The notes under the pieces are model-generated. The model was not told where the DNA came from, searched no databases, and worked only from the letters and a program-made list of their open reading frames with translations. The position numbers and the translations under genes are program-made. Positions 9,437 through 18,247 of a stretch of DNA of 64,000 nucleotides are shown one piece after another. This DNA comes from Rothia amarae (lineage in GTDB: Bacteria; Actinomycetota; Actinomycetes; Actinomycetales; Micrococcaceae): contig NZ_CP061538.1 of the NCBI RefSeq assembly GCF_014705945.2, positions 744,001 to 808,000 on the forward strand, given 5' to 3'. Each line of letters begins with the position of its first letter. Within the stretch, counting starts at the first letter, position 1.

Positions 9437-10337
9437 ATGAGTGAGCTTACTTTTACTGACATCAGCGCTTTCCCTCTCACCCCTTTTCGTGAGCGAGATA
9501 GATCAGCAGAGTTTTGTTACTTTGCTTGAACGACTGGAACAATCGCAGGTTGGTTCAATCGTTGTACTTGGCTCTACCGGCTCTTATATGTATATGAGTC
9601 CGACCGAACGCGAGCACGCCGTCGTCCTCGCTGCGGAAACGATGCAGAGCAAACCGCTCATCGTGGGTGTTGGTGATGTGGCAACTCGGCAGGTTCTAGA
9701 ACATATTAAAGTTGCTGAACAAGTAGAAGCTAGTGCGGTGCTGGTTGCACCTGTGAGCTATTAGCCTTTAACCGCAAATAAGGTGTTAAATCATTTCGCT
9801 ACCAACTGTCAGAACACTGAACTCCCGGTGATTGTTTACGACAATCCTTCCACCACACATTTCAATTTCGATATAGAACTTTATGCCCGTCTTTCAGAAT
9901 TGCCAGGAACCAAATCAATCAAGATTCCGCCCGGTTTTGTGGTAGGTGAGAATCCTGGTGCGGCAATAGCTGCTCTGAAGGCAGAGATTTCGGACGACGT
10001 CAGTATCGGTATTTCTGGCGATGGTGCGGCGGCACGCAGGTTAGTTGCCGGATGCGATCTCTGGTAGCCGGCAATTGCGGGAATCTTACCTCATCTTGCG
10101 TAGGAAATTTATGGTGCTGCGCGCTCGCAGAGACCTGAAAGCGCTTTACAGGTTTCGTCAAAGTGCCAACCTCGGGGGGATTTATTCGCCGAATGCGGTG
10201 GAATCGCTCGCGCGATTGCCGCAATAGCGGAGTTGAAGGGGTTGGTTCCTTCACCCTGTTTACCGGAACCGTTCTTGGTTTGGCCTAACTACCTGCAACA
10301 AAGAATAAATGAGGTGGTGGGTTCTCTGGCGTTGTGA
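9437..10337 (+). pseudogene. Dihydrodipicolinate synthase-like gene, frameshifted with three in-frame TAG codons
   Basis: The reading starts at ATG 9437 (MSELTFTDISAFPLTPFRE), then shifts frame near 9490-9500 and continues with SFVTLLERLEQSQVGSIVVLG. The family pattern goes on across TAG codons at 9762, 10065 and about 10110 to a final TGA at 10335. Without these breaks it would be about 300 residues, the normal DapA/N-acetylneuraminate lyase length. PVSY(TAG)PLT, VIVYDNPSTTHF, GTKSIKIPPG, ISGDGAAARRLVAG and IAAIAELKGLVPSP are recognisable. A decayed paralogue is more likely than the main dapA, because lysine synthesis genes elsewhere in the window are intact. Confidence 0.85.
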
Positions 10338-10481
10338 TATTAACGATTAAGTAATTTTAGCTTTCAATACACAGCTTAAAATCGGTGTGAAGTTTTATCA
10401 GATTATTGAAATGTATGCTGTTTCAAACGGATATATAAAGATAATTGACTGTCAATAGATGGGGTACGGTAGGGAGACCTA

Positions 10482-11777
10482 ATGAATGAACGCCAATATG
10501 AGGAATGGAAATCTTGTCCTCTCGACGTTGAAACTCTAGCTAAACACTCAGTTCGTTCGGCTTCCAAAGCGGCTCAAATGGTAGCGGATACCAGAGGTAT
10601 AAAATGTAGGATTTCTAGCGACTTAGCGCAGATACCATTCTCATTTTCGAGCTTAGAGAACCTAAAAGTTGATGATACTCCTACGATTGGTTGGGGCGAC
10701 CTATCGGGATTCTTTCAGGCATCTGATGGGTGGGTCCGGTTACATGGAAATTACGACCATCATGCAACCGCCATAGCTAGCACTTTTAAAATAAAAAGCA
10801 AAGAAGAATTGAGGAAGATTCTTCCAACAATTTCAAAGTATGAAATCGAAGAATCTATCATAGACCGGGGAGGAATTGCATCAGCAGTTAGAGAGGTAGG
10901 GGAATGGCAACGGCACCCCCAAGGGATAGTAGCGGCGTCTACTCCGTGGGTGGAGTTGGATTTAGAGCCTCAATCTGCTGAAATTTATCAAACGAAAAAT
11001 CCCTCCCTTCCTTTGGAAGGAATAAGAGTGCTGGATTTGACACGAGTTATTGCCGGTCCAACTTGTACTCAGCTCCTTGCTTGCCTTGGTGCGGAAGTTT
11101 TAAGAATAGACCCTCCTGCTTTACCAGAGTTAAGGGATCAATATATTTCTAATGGTATGGGGAAAAAATCCGCTGTCGTTGATCTTTATATCCATAAAGA
11201 ATTAATCCATAAACTTCTGCCTAAAACGCACATTTTAGTTATGGGTTATACTCCCAGGTCGTTAGATAAGTTTGGTCTGAGTATTGAGGGATTGAGACAT
11301 AGATATCCAAATCTTCTTATCGCTAGTTTGTCTGCTTGGGGAGATTCTGGTCCTTGGGGCTCACGAGCTGGATTTGATTCAATCGTTCAAGCAGCCACAG
11401 GAATTTCTGAACTATGCAGTAAATCTAATCCATTAGAGGGCGGAATTCCAGGGGCTCTACCGGTTCAAGCTCTTGATCATTCCACTGGATTTATCCTCGC
11501 GAAGTATATTCTTGAATCTCTAGCTCATCATAAATCGGGTGTGATTAAAACTAGTCTTCTTGGCGCAGCTCGAGCACTAATTAGTATGAATAATAGACAA
11601 CCTTCTCATGATAAATTCGAAAGTTTTACACATAAGAATATATCTTTAATTCATTCTCCGTATGGAAAGCTGTCGATGCCATCGATACCTATCACTTTTA
11701 ATGGAATATATTTGAAAGGAAAGATTGTTAAATATGGTTCTAGTCTCCCAATGTGGTCTAGCCTAGAAGTTTCTTAG
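10482..11777 (+). CDS. CoA-transferase family III (CaiB/BaiF) protein
   Basis: 431 residues. The family III domain begins near residue 177 (LPLEGIRVLDLTRVIAGP) and holds the catalytic aspartate in RAGFDSIVQAATG (about residue 304), preceded by LSAWGDSGPWG. These enzymes move CoA between carboxylic acids through an aspartyl-CoA anhydride. Before it lie about 170 residues that I do not recognise as a second intact domain (DSGGWVRLHGNY-like stretch near 85), possibly a degenerate first family III half. The gene is visibly more AT-rich than its neighbours and uses A/T-ending codons, which suggests transfer. AGGGAGA precedes the ATG. Confidence 0.75.
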   Translation: MNERQYEEWKSCPLDVETLAKHSVRSASKAAQMVADTRGIKCRISSDLAQIPFSFSSLENLKVDDTPTIGWGDLSGFFQASDGWVRLHGNYDHHATAIASTFKIKSKEELRKILPTISKYEIEESIIDRGGIASAVREVGEWQRHPQGIVAASTPWVELDLEPQSAEIYQTKNPSLPLEGIRVLDLTRVIAGPTCTQLLACLGAEVLRIDPPALPELRDQYISNGMGKKSAVVDLYIHKELIHKLLPKTHILVMGYTPRSLDKFGLSIEGLRHRYPNLLIASLSAWGDSGPWGSRAGFDSIVQAATGISELCSKSNPLEGGIPGALPVQALDHSTGFILAKYILESLAHHKSGVIKTSLLGAARALISMNNRQPSHDKFESFTHKNISLIHSPYGKLSMPSIPITFNGIYLKGKIVKYGSSLPMWSSLEVS

Positions 11778-11794
11778 GTTCGCAAATTCACGAC

Positions 11795-12301
11795 TTATTT
11801 AATAAATTCACTACTTTTATTCATTTGATAAGTATTTAACTTCATAAAATCATAAGCCTGTTGTGAAGATGCAATTATTTCAGGGGCTACCCCCAGGGAT
11901 TTTCTGAGGGTAAGAGACTGGCGGAACTCATCTAGTGCACTTTGGTAGTCTCCGGCGTAGAGCAGAATCTTTCCCAAATGTTGATGCAACGTTGCTTCTA
12001 TACAAGGGGCAGAAACGTTTTTGAGTAAGTCACGATAAATCTGTTCTGCTTCTGGGTATCTTTCTAAATCTCTAAAGCAGTCAGCTATAAGAGCCTGCCG
12101 GCGAGTTGAAACGGGCTTCTTATCCAACAGTCGAAGCGCTTGCTCTGGATAGCCCGTCCATAATAATTCCAAAGGAACAAACAGATTATCTTGCTCGAAT
12201 ACTTCTCTGAAAAGAGTATGGTCGGTTATTTCGGGAAGTAACGTTCTGCCAGAAATCATCCACCCAAGGCCACCTTCTATATCGTAAATAGGTTGAAACA
12301 T
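11795..12301 (-). CDS. Small tetratricopeptide-repeat protein
   Basis: 168 residues. TPR-like helix pairs are visible at about 50-80 (LELLWTGYPEQALRLLDKKP), 80-110 (DCFRDLERYPEAEQIYRDLL) and 115-150 (HQHLGKILLYAGDYQSALDEF). TPR proteins scaffold protein-protein contacts; no enzyme motif is present. It is divergent from the broken S41 protease gene, with 55 bases between starts, so the two may have shared a control region. The partner is unknown. Confidence 0.7.
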   Translation of the reverse strand: MFQPIYDIEGGLGWMISGRTLLPEITDHTLFREVFEQDNLFVPLELLWTGYPEQALRLLDKKPVSTRRQALIADCFRDLERYPEAEQIYRDLLKNVSAPCIEATLHQHLGKILLYAGDYQSALDEFRQSLTLRKSLGVAPEIIASSQQAYDFMKLNTYQMNKSSEFIK

Positions 12302-12356
12302 TAGTTCGCCCCTGCAGACTCGCTTGGTTGTTCAAAACTAAAGTTATAGTAAATCC

Positions 12357-13769
12357 ATGGTGGCTTTTAACTTAGATTCATCACTCACCCTGTACCTTGA
12401 ATTCGAAGAGTGGCTGAATGAATCAATGCTCAATCTTATTGCACAAGAAATTGATGAGTATGAGGCTGTCCTGGGCGTCAAAGTAAAGGTGGGTAAGGCA
12501 CCGCAGGCCGCCCCAAAATGGTGTATTGAAGAAGTACCTCAAAAGGAATTTCCGTCGTTGGCATGGGACGACAAGAACCGCATTCTAACGAGTCACGTCA
12601 GTGATGAGAACCAGTTTCTTGCTTCTCTCAGTTTGCTTCATTCGCTTGCGAACTCAGCGGACGGCGTAGTTCACGGGAAGCAACCTGAAACTGTTGAAGA
12701 CGCCATCGAACTTCTCATTCAACAGTGCAAAAATACCTATCCTTATTTCGAATTACGCAGGTTGGACTGGGATTCCATTCTCGCCAAAGCACTTTCAAAT
12801 CTGCCACTTACCTGGGATGAATTTGGCGTTTGGTCTCAGGAACTAGTTGCTCAACTCGGGGACGCTCATACAGCTGTTATCGACAGCCGTTTATGCGGTT
12901 ATAACCCGCCTTATACAGGAGAACTTAGAGACGGAATAATAGTGCTCACCGAAGTACCTCCTCATTCAGCTGCTGTCTTAGCTGGGGTCCAGCAAGGCTG
13001 GGCTATAGAAGTTGAAAACGCAGAATTTTGGGAAAGAATAACAGGTGCCTCGCCTCAGCAATATAGATTCATCACTGCTCGCAACGCGATGGCAATTCCC
13101 CAATCTTCACGTGTTTTTCATGCGGTATCTTCGGATTCAACTCAGCAAGCGTCATGGCTAGAAGAAGCACGATAGCCCTCACTTCCCGAGGTTTTCCAAC
13201 TAAGAACCCTCGATGAGCACACCGTTTATCTGAAGCTGACAAGTTTTCTTTCCGGTATAGGTATTCCAGAAGAAATGGAAAAGCTCTGTAGAGAGTACTC
13301 CGGCGATAGCACACTCATTCTCGATCTCAGAAATAATACTGGCGGTAATATCCAACTTGCCAACACAATGCGTAGCTATTTTCTTCGGGAGAAAATATTG
13401 ATTGGATATTCTTCCTTCACCACCGGTACAGGTCAGTTATCCAAAATGCGGGAGCGTTGGGCTGAGCCTCACCCTTCTTCCCGATGGAAAGGCAAACTTA
13501 TAGTTCTGGTCAATGCTATGACGTATAGCGCTAGCGAAGATTTCCTCTGGGGTCTTCAATGGCTAGACCACGTCCAAATCTTGGGGACGACGACCGGCGG
13601 TGGTAGCGGACGCCCGCGTGAGCTACCCCTCGGCTCGCATCTTGATTTGCGCCTTAGCACCTGTATTACCTACGACCGCCACAAGCGTCCCATCGAGTTC
13701 TTTGGAATAGAACCAGATGGGGGTATCCCGGATCATCTAGAACAAAAACTTAGTCAAATGCATCGATAA
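12357..13769 (+). pseudogene. S41-family peptidase gene interrupted by one in-frame TAG
   Basis: Read through a single TAG at 13173-13175, this is one 470-residue S41 (C-terminal-processing-like) protease. The segment after the TAG (PSLPEVFQLRTLDEHTVYLK) continues in the same frame without a shift. The first 272 residues hold the N-terminal region and a PDZ-like stretch (GIIVLTEVPPHSAAVLAGV). The catalytic part follows, with LILDLRNNTGGN and the serine in NAMTYSASEDFLWG. The stop separates the catalytic domain from the rest, so the product should be inactive. A downstream ATG at 13275 would give the catalytic part alone, but no clear ribosome binding site precedes it. Confidence 0.8.
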
Positions 13770-13856
13770 TCCAACCCTCTGATATCGAGTAAAAACCGCT
13801 GCCTCATCCGTAAACAGAACAGTTCATAGCACTCTGAAAAAGTACACCGTTTCAGC

Positions 13857-13884
13857 AAAAATACATGCTGCAGATTGTATTTTT
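13857..13884. terminator. Hairpin between the S41 remnant and the macrodomain gene
   Basis: AAAAATACA (13857-13865) pairs perfectly with TGTATTTTT (13876-13884) around a 10-base loop. The stem is AT-rich and followed by T-runs, so a weak terminator is plausible. The rest of 13770-13975 holds no gene that I can see and must contain the macrodomain promoter. Confidence 0.4.
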
Positions 13885-13975
13885 GTGGGAAAGGTGTATT
13901 TTTTGGCAGAGGGTGCGGAAAGCTTTTGTATAAGTATGGCTCTGCTACATACATTTTAGGTTTGAGGAGATTCGC

Positions 13976-14506
13976 ATGAAGATTAAGGTTGTATCCGGTG
14001 ACATCACGGTGCAAAAGGTAGATGCGGTCGTCAACGCCGCTAATTCCAGTCTGATGGGCGGTGGGGGAGTCGACGGTGCTATCCACCGGGCGGGCGGCCC
14101 TGCCATCCTCAAAGAGTGTAAAGAACTACGCGCGAAGCAGTATTCCACTGGTCTACCGCCCGGACAAGCCGTGGCAACGACCGCTGGCGATTTACCTGCG
14201 CATTGGGTGATACATACGGTTGGTCCCGTCTATTCAGCCCGAGAAAATCGTTCCCATATTTTGTACAGCTGCTATGAGAATTCACTCAAAGTTGCCGCCG
14301 AGTTGGGAGCACGTTCGGTAGCATTTCCAACGATTTCCGCCGGGGTTTATGGTTGGCCGATGGACAGCGCCTGTCAGATTGCGGTTGACGCTATCCGCAC
14401 CTTCGAGCAACACCACCAGCATTTATTGGAAGAGGTGCTACTGGTAGCTTTCAACCCCGACGCACGAGCCGCCTATGAACGGGCGTTGGGCGCGCCGTCG
14501 TCCTAG
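13976..14506 (+). CDS. Macrodomain protein (O-acetyl-ADP-ribose deacetylase type)
   Basis: 176 residues, essentially one macro domain. The ADP-ribose-binding signatures are clear: VSGDITVQKVDAVVNAANSS near the start, GGGGVDGAIHRAGG for the catalytic loop with its aspartate, then HWVIHTVGPVY and FPTISAGVYGWP. Relatives remove acetyl from O-acetyl-ADP-ribose or ADP-ribose from proteins. TTGAGGAGATTCGC supplies a good ribosome binding site before the ATG. It is convergent with a broken permease gene. Confidence 0.92.
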   Translation: MKIKVVSGDITVQKVDAVVNAANSSLMGGGGVDGAIHRAGGPAILKECKELRAKQYSTGLPPGQAVATTAGDLPAHWVIHTVGPVYSARENRSHILYSCYENSLKVAAELGARSVAFPTISAGVYGWPMDSACQIAVDAIRTFEQHHQHLLEEVLLVAFNPDARAAYERALGAPSS

Positions 14507-14532
14507 TTGCCCTCCATTCATCGAGGACAAAA

Positions 14533-14566
14533 AAGGAGAGGGCCACCCTGAGGTGACCCTCTCCTT
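14533..14566. terminator. Terminator between macrodomain gene and permease remnant
   Basis: A 15-bp inverted repeat (14533-14547 with 14552-14566, one mismatch) has a CTGA loop and lies between two convergent genes; the flanking A-runs suit leftward termination. Confidence 0.8.
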
Positions 14567-14585
14567 GCATATATCAGAGAAGAAA

Positions 14586-15428
14586 TTACTGCATAATCAG
14601 TGGTTCTTCTTCAAGATCGGGAACGTTCTGTTCCGCCTTACCAAACTGACGGGTGGCGATAGCGTAAATCAAACCTACAGCCAGCCAAATCACTGCGACA
14701 ATCTGAGCCAGCGGATTCGCCGCGATAATGACGAAGACGAACATCAGAGCGCCGACGGCGGGAATAACACCGTGGGAGAACCAGGTGCCGCGAACGCTAG
14801 CCTTCTGGCGTACCAGGTAGTAACCAATCACTGAGGCGTGCAGTAGTACGAAAGCAACCAGCGCGCCCATGTTCACCAGCGAGGAGAGCAAATCAAGACC
14901 GTCGGGGCGGGTAGAAGTCCACAGTGAGACGCCAATGCTGCAAATAGCAACTACAATCACAGCGAGTGAGGGAACCTGGCGCTTGGCGCTGACCTTGGAT
15001 AGAGCGGTAGGTAGCTGACCTGAGCGAGACATATCGAGGATGATGCGGGCGCCTGCAGCCTGACCAACCATGGCGCAGAAAGCCATGCCGATGCCCGCAA
15101 TCATAAATGCAATCGAAGGCACCAGAACATAATCGAGCAAAATCATCCAGCCGGCAATGTTGCCGGTGCGCGGACCAATGCCGGCGTTAGCGTAAGCGAA
15201 GACTGAGTCAGCGCGAGGTACTTCGCGGGACATCCGCATGTAGCTCGAACCGGTCAGTGCTAGCGCGAAAGTAGCCACGAGATAGACGGTTGCTACTGCG
15301 CCATTTGATTTAGCATCCAGGGTTCCGAAGATACCGATGGGAGCCAGCGGGCCAATAAATACGAGGCCCATAAAGATAAGTTTCGACATGCTCAATGATC
15401 GTTTGAGCTCGCTACTGGAAGTAGTCAT
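14586..15428 (-). pseudogene. APC-family amino-acid permease with in-frame internal deletion
   Basis: 280 residues, against about 460-500 for APC permeases. The start (LSMSKLIFMGLVFIGPLAP) to LLDYVLVPSIAFMIAGIGM covers helices 1 to about 3. The next residues are AFCAMVGQAAGARIILDMSR, which belong to the helix-8 region of the family, and the last helices follow normally. About 180-200 residues are therefore missing at about 15080-15090, without loss of frame. The reading frame is open, so a protein may be made, but a transporter lacking its middle helices should not work. It was probably an amino-acid/polyamine importer. Confidence 0.8.
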
Positions 15429-15549
15429 AAGCAGAAAAATATTCTAGTAATTCTCAAAACGTTCTTTGGCATTCGCCAAATCTCATATATTGAACGCCCC
15501 GTTATCCAGGTCGCACGTCAACCTTCCCCTTACCCATTCTTAATAAAAG

Positions 15550-15575
15550 AGGAGGAGACCCGCGGGTCCCCTCCT
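15550..15575 (-). terminator. Terminator of the 91-residue protein gene
   Basis: AGGAGGAGACCC (15550-15561) pairs with 15564-15575, one mismatch. Read leftward, the stem is followed by CTTTTATT, a typical intrinsic terminator tail. Confidence 0.75.
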
Positions 15576-15628
15576 TATTGCACAAAAGATATTCAATGAA
15601 GCTTAGAAAAGTCTGGCTAAAGACTTTT

Positions 15629-15904
15629 CTAGAAATCGCAGTTTTCCTGGAAGCGACGCTTCCCTGCGATAGTAAGCCAAGTTCCAGCGCCCACTGCAAC
15701 GGTGCCAAGACCGGCTTTTTGCAGTACCTCCCCAGCAGAATTTTCTGGTGTCTGCTGAACCTGGGCGATATCTTGAGTAGATTCTGTTTGTTGGACTGAT
15801 TGATGCGATCCGGTTCCAGTGTCTGCTGTTGCCGGAGTTAGAACGAGTGATAGTCCACCAAGTATGAGCGCAAAGAGTGCGCCCCAGAAATGATTTTTCA
15901 TCAA
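15629..15904 (-). CDS. Small exported protein of unknown function
   Basis: 91 residues. A signal peptide is visible at 1-27 (FWGALFALILGGLSLVLTPA, cleavage probably after ATA). A Q/T/S-rich linker of about 30 residues follows, then a hydrophobic stretch (LGTVAVGAGTWLTIAG) and a KRR tail. That ending looks like a cell-wall sorting or membrane-retention signal, but no LPXTG is present. It has its own terminator. I do not recognise a family. Confidence 0.55.
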   Translation of the reverse strand: MMKNHFWGALFALILGGLSLVLTPATADTGTGSHQSVQQTESTQDIAQVQQTPENSAGEVLQKAGLGTVAVGAGTWLTIAGKRRFQENCDF

Positions 15905-16071
15905 ATTTTCCCCTAATTAGATGATTATTTGTCCCTATTTACTTATGTGCACAACTAAAAATTCTACCCACTTGGGGGACATGAAACTATGCGTCTTTAG
16001 TTGATTTTGAGGGCAAGAATTGCAAAGTCTTTCATCCTTAAGACGGAGGCACACGACACCCACCCACTAAA

Positions 16072-17007
16072 GTGATGTATATGCACACAACCCTGGAAAT
16101 CATCCGTCAGCGTCATCAAAGCGGCTCTCAACCCGGTCAACGAAACGACGACGCGCGGCTCGTCGTCGTTCTTGAAGGCGGCTCCTCTCGTGCAGCTTTT
16201 GGCGGTGGAATGGTAGGAGTGTTGGAGGAGCACGGACTGCTTCCCGTTTTTGACGCGGTATATGGTGCTTCTGCTGGGGCGCTCAATGGGGCATGGCTCA
16301 TTTGCGAAAAAGCGAATGAGAACATACACGGCTGGTGGACGCCTGAATCGATAAAAGAGATTATCAAGCCTGCAAATTTTGTGCGGGGCAAGCCCATCGT
16401 CAACGGCGATTTCCTAGTGGACGAAATGTATGAGAGTTTCACCCGCATGGGTTTTGAGGAAATTCTGGCGAGCCCGGTGGAGTACCACCCCCTAGCCACG
16501 GATGCCGATAGCGGCGAATCCGTTGATCTTGCGCCGTTTATCACAGACCGCGCAACCTTGAAAACCGCCATGAAAGCAACCACGCGCATTCCGGTACTGT
16601 CGGGGGATCCGGTTTCTCTCGGCGGGCGCCGCTTTATTGACGGGGGCATGGCAGAGAATATTCCCATCGAAACGGCGCTCGCCCAAGGCGCCACCCACTT
16701 GCTGGTGCTGAGAACGCGCCAGCCCAGCGTCGATTTAGCCAGCACCCATAAACTTAAACAGCAAGCTGTGGCTCTCTGGATGAGAAAGAACGCCGCTGGG
16801 GCATTACACACGTGGGAGAACCGCAACCGGCGTAAGCAACAGCTGGAAGTTCTTTTGCGCGATTCACCCCAGGTTCTGCAAGTTGCTCCGCCAGAGGGCG
16901 CACCAAAAATTTCTATGATTGGGCAAGCGACAGAAACTCAAAAACTTGCAGTAGAGATGGGTAAAGAACAAATGCGCCAGGTGTTGCGAGAAGCAGGTAT
17001 CAGCTAA
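16072..17007 (+). CDS. Patatin-like phospholipase family protein
   Basis: 311 residues. The patatin fold has a Ser-Asp dyad. The nucleophile S67 is in VYGASAGALNGAW (GXSXG) and D190 in RFIDGGMAENIP. The oxyanion stretch VVVLEGGSSRAAFGGGM is a variant of the usual GGGxRG. Such proteins hydrolyse acyl lipids in the cytoplasm or at the membrane. Several Met codons stand at the start, with no good ribosome binding site, so translation may be leaderless. The C-terminal 60 residues are basic. A broken MFS gene follows 30 bases downstream. Confidence 0.85.
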   Translation: MMYMHTTLEIIRQRHQSGSQPGQRNDDARLVVVLEGGSSRAAFGGGMVGVLEEHGLLPVFDAVYGASAGALNGAWLICEKANENIHGWWTPESIKEIIKPANFVRGKPIVNGDFLVDEMYESFTRMGFEEILASPVEYHPLATDADSGESVDLAPFITDRATLKTAMKATTRIPVLSGDPVSLGGRRFIDGGMAENIPIETALAQGATHLLVLRTRQPSVDLASTHKLKQQAVALWMRKNAAGALHTWENRNRRKQQLEVLLRDSPQVLQVAPPEGAPKISMIGQATETQKLAVEMGKEQMRQVLREAGIS

Positions 17008-17037
17008 ATTACTTTTCCTTGACCGACTGATTGAAAG

Positions 17038-18247
17038 ATGATGAGAATGCACAAAACCAGTAACCTCAAATTTTTGATGTGGGCACTGAGCGTTCTCACC
17101 TACGTTCTGGCAGCGGTCAACCGTAGTTCGTTCTCTGCGCTCGGAATTGTTGCCCAGGAGCATTTCTCGGCGGAGGCTGCTCTGATATCTACCTTCGTGG
17201 TAGTTCAGCTGGCGGTCTATGCCGCCGCACAGATTCCTGTGGGCATTTTGCTGGATCGGCTCGGCGCTAGCGTCATGCTGTGCGCTGGATTGTTTCAGTA
17301 TCAACCAGATCAGCGGTTTGATAGGGCAAAGCGGCATGCTCATTGCGGTGACACCCTTGGCGGCATCAGTAGCTTTGCTGGGCTGGACGGGCGCGTTTAG
17401 TTCCCTTGCCTTGATTGCGCTTGCTTTGATGGTGCTGATTTTTATCTTGCTGAAAGATACACCGGGTAGCCTTCCGCTGGCACGACGTCTTTTTAAACCT
17501 CAAAATACTGCCACCGAACAGCGCACCTCAGCTACCACCGTGGCGGTCCCGATTACCGATGCACTTCCTGTATTAGGTCCTGGTTCCAGCGGAATAGTGC
17601 CAGCTTTGAAATCACTGCTCAAAAGACCCGGCGTACGTCTAGGTTTCTGGGTTCACTTTGCCACCTGTTTCTCCACCAACTCATTTGTGTTGCTGTGGGG
17701 CTTACCTTTTATGACCGGTGGGCTGGGCTATTCATTCGCCACAGCCTCAACTATCGTGAGCCTCAACGTGGTAGCGCTTATGGCAGCAGGGCTGATTGCC
17801 GGGCCGCTTTTCACCCGATTCATACGCCAGCGCGTAGAAATCGTCACCGGTCTGGTAGCTGTGATTGCCGCCCTCTGGTGTGCTGTACTGCTGTACCCCG
17901 GTGGCGCACCTGTATGGCTGATGACGCTCACCGCCATGATCGGCGGCATAGGAGGCCCTGCCTCCATGGTGGCTTTTGAAGTCGTACGCACCCACGCACC
18001 GTATACTCAGCGGGGAATCGCCACAGGCATCGCCAACATGGGCGGCTTCCTCGGCGCGCTCGTGAATGTTCTAGCCATCGGTCTCATTCTGGACTTCACC
18101 GGGGCAGGGACACCTGACACCTACAACCTAGAATCTTTCCGGTGGGCCATGGCATTCCAAGTACCCCTGATGATTCTGGGCATCACCATGATGCTAATCG
18201 AGCGTCCCAAAGCGCAGAAATACTTGCGCGAAAAGGGTTTGCGCTAA
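17038..18247 (+). pseudogene. MFS transporter with internal deletion and frameshift
   Basis: The first part (frame of ATG 17038) encodes MFS helices 1 to about 3 (VLTYVLAAVNRSSFSALGI to LLDRLGASVMLCAGL). Family sequence then resumes in another frame at about 17309 with ISGLIGQSGMLIAVTPLAAS and runs to a normal C-terminus at 18247. About 80-100 residues (helices 3-5) are missing at the junction near 17295-17305, together with the frame change. The remaining second half has seven good helices. It was probably a drug or metabolite exporter. Its stop overlaps the stop of the convergent uvrA-like remnant. Confidence 0.82.

Noticed and set aside
9437-13769. Amber recoding (TAG read as an amino acid) suggested by four TAG interruptions
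   Set aside because: The dapA-like gene also has a frameshift, and several healthy genes in the window (ychF, gltA, the DMT-side genes) end in TAG, so genome-wide recoding is unlikely.
16137-16826. Open frame of 229 codons on the minus strand
   Set aside because: It is antisense to the patatin-like gene, which has clear catalytic motifs.
17038-17400. Programmed frameshift in the MFS gene
   Set aside because: Family sequence is missing at the junction as well, so a deletion explains it better than ribosomal slippage.
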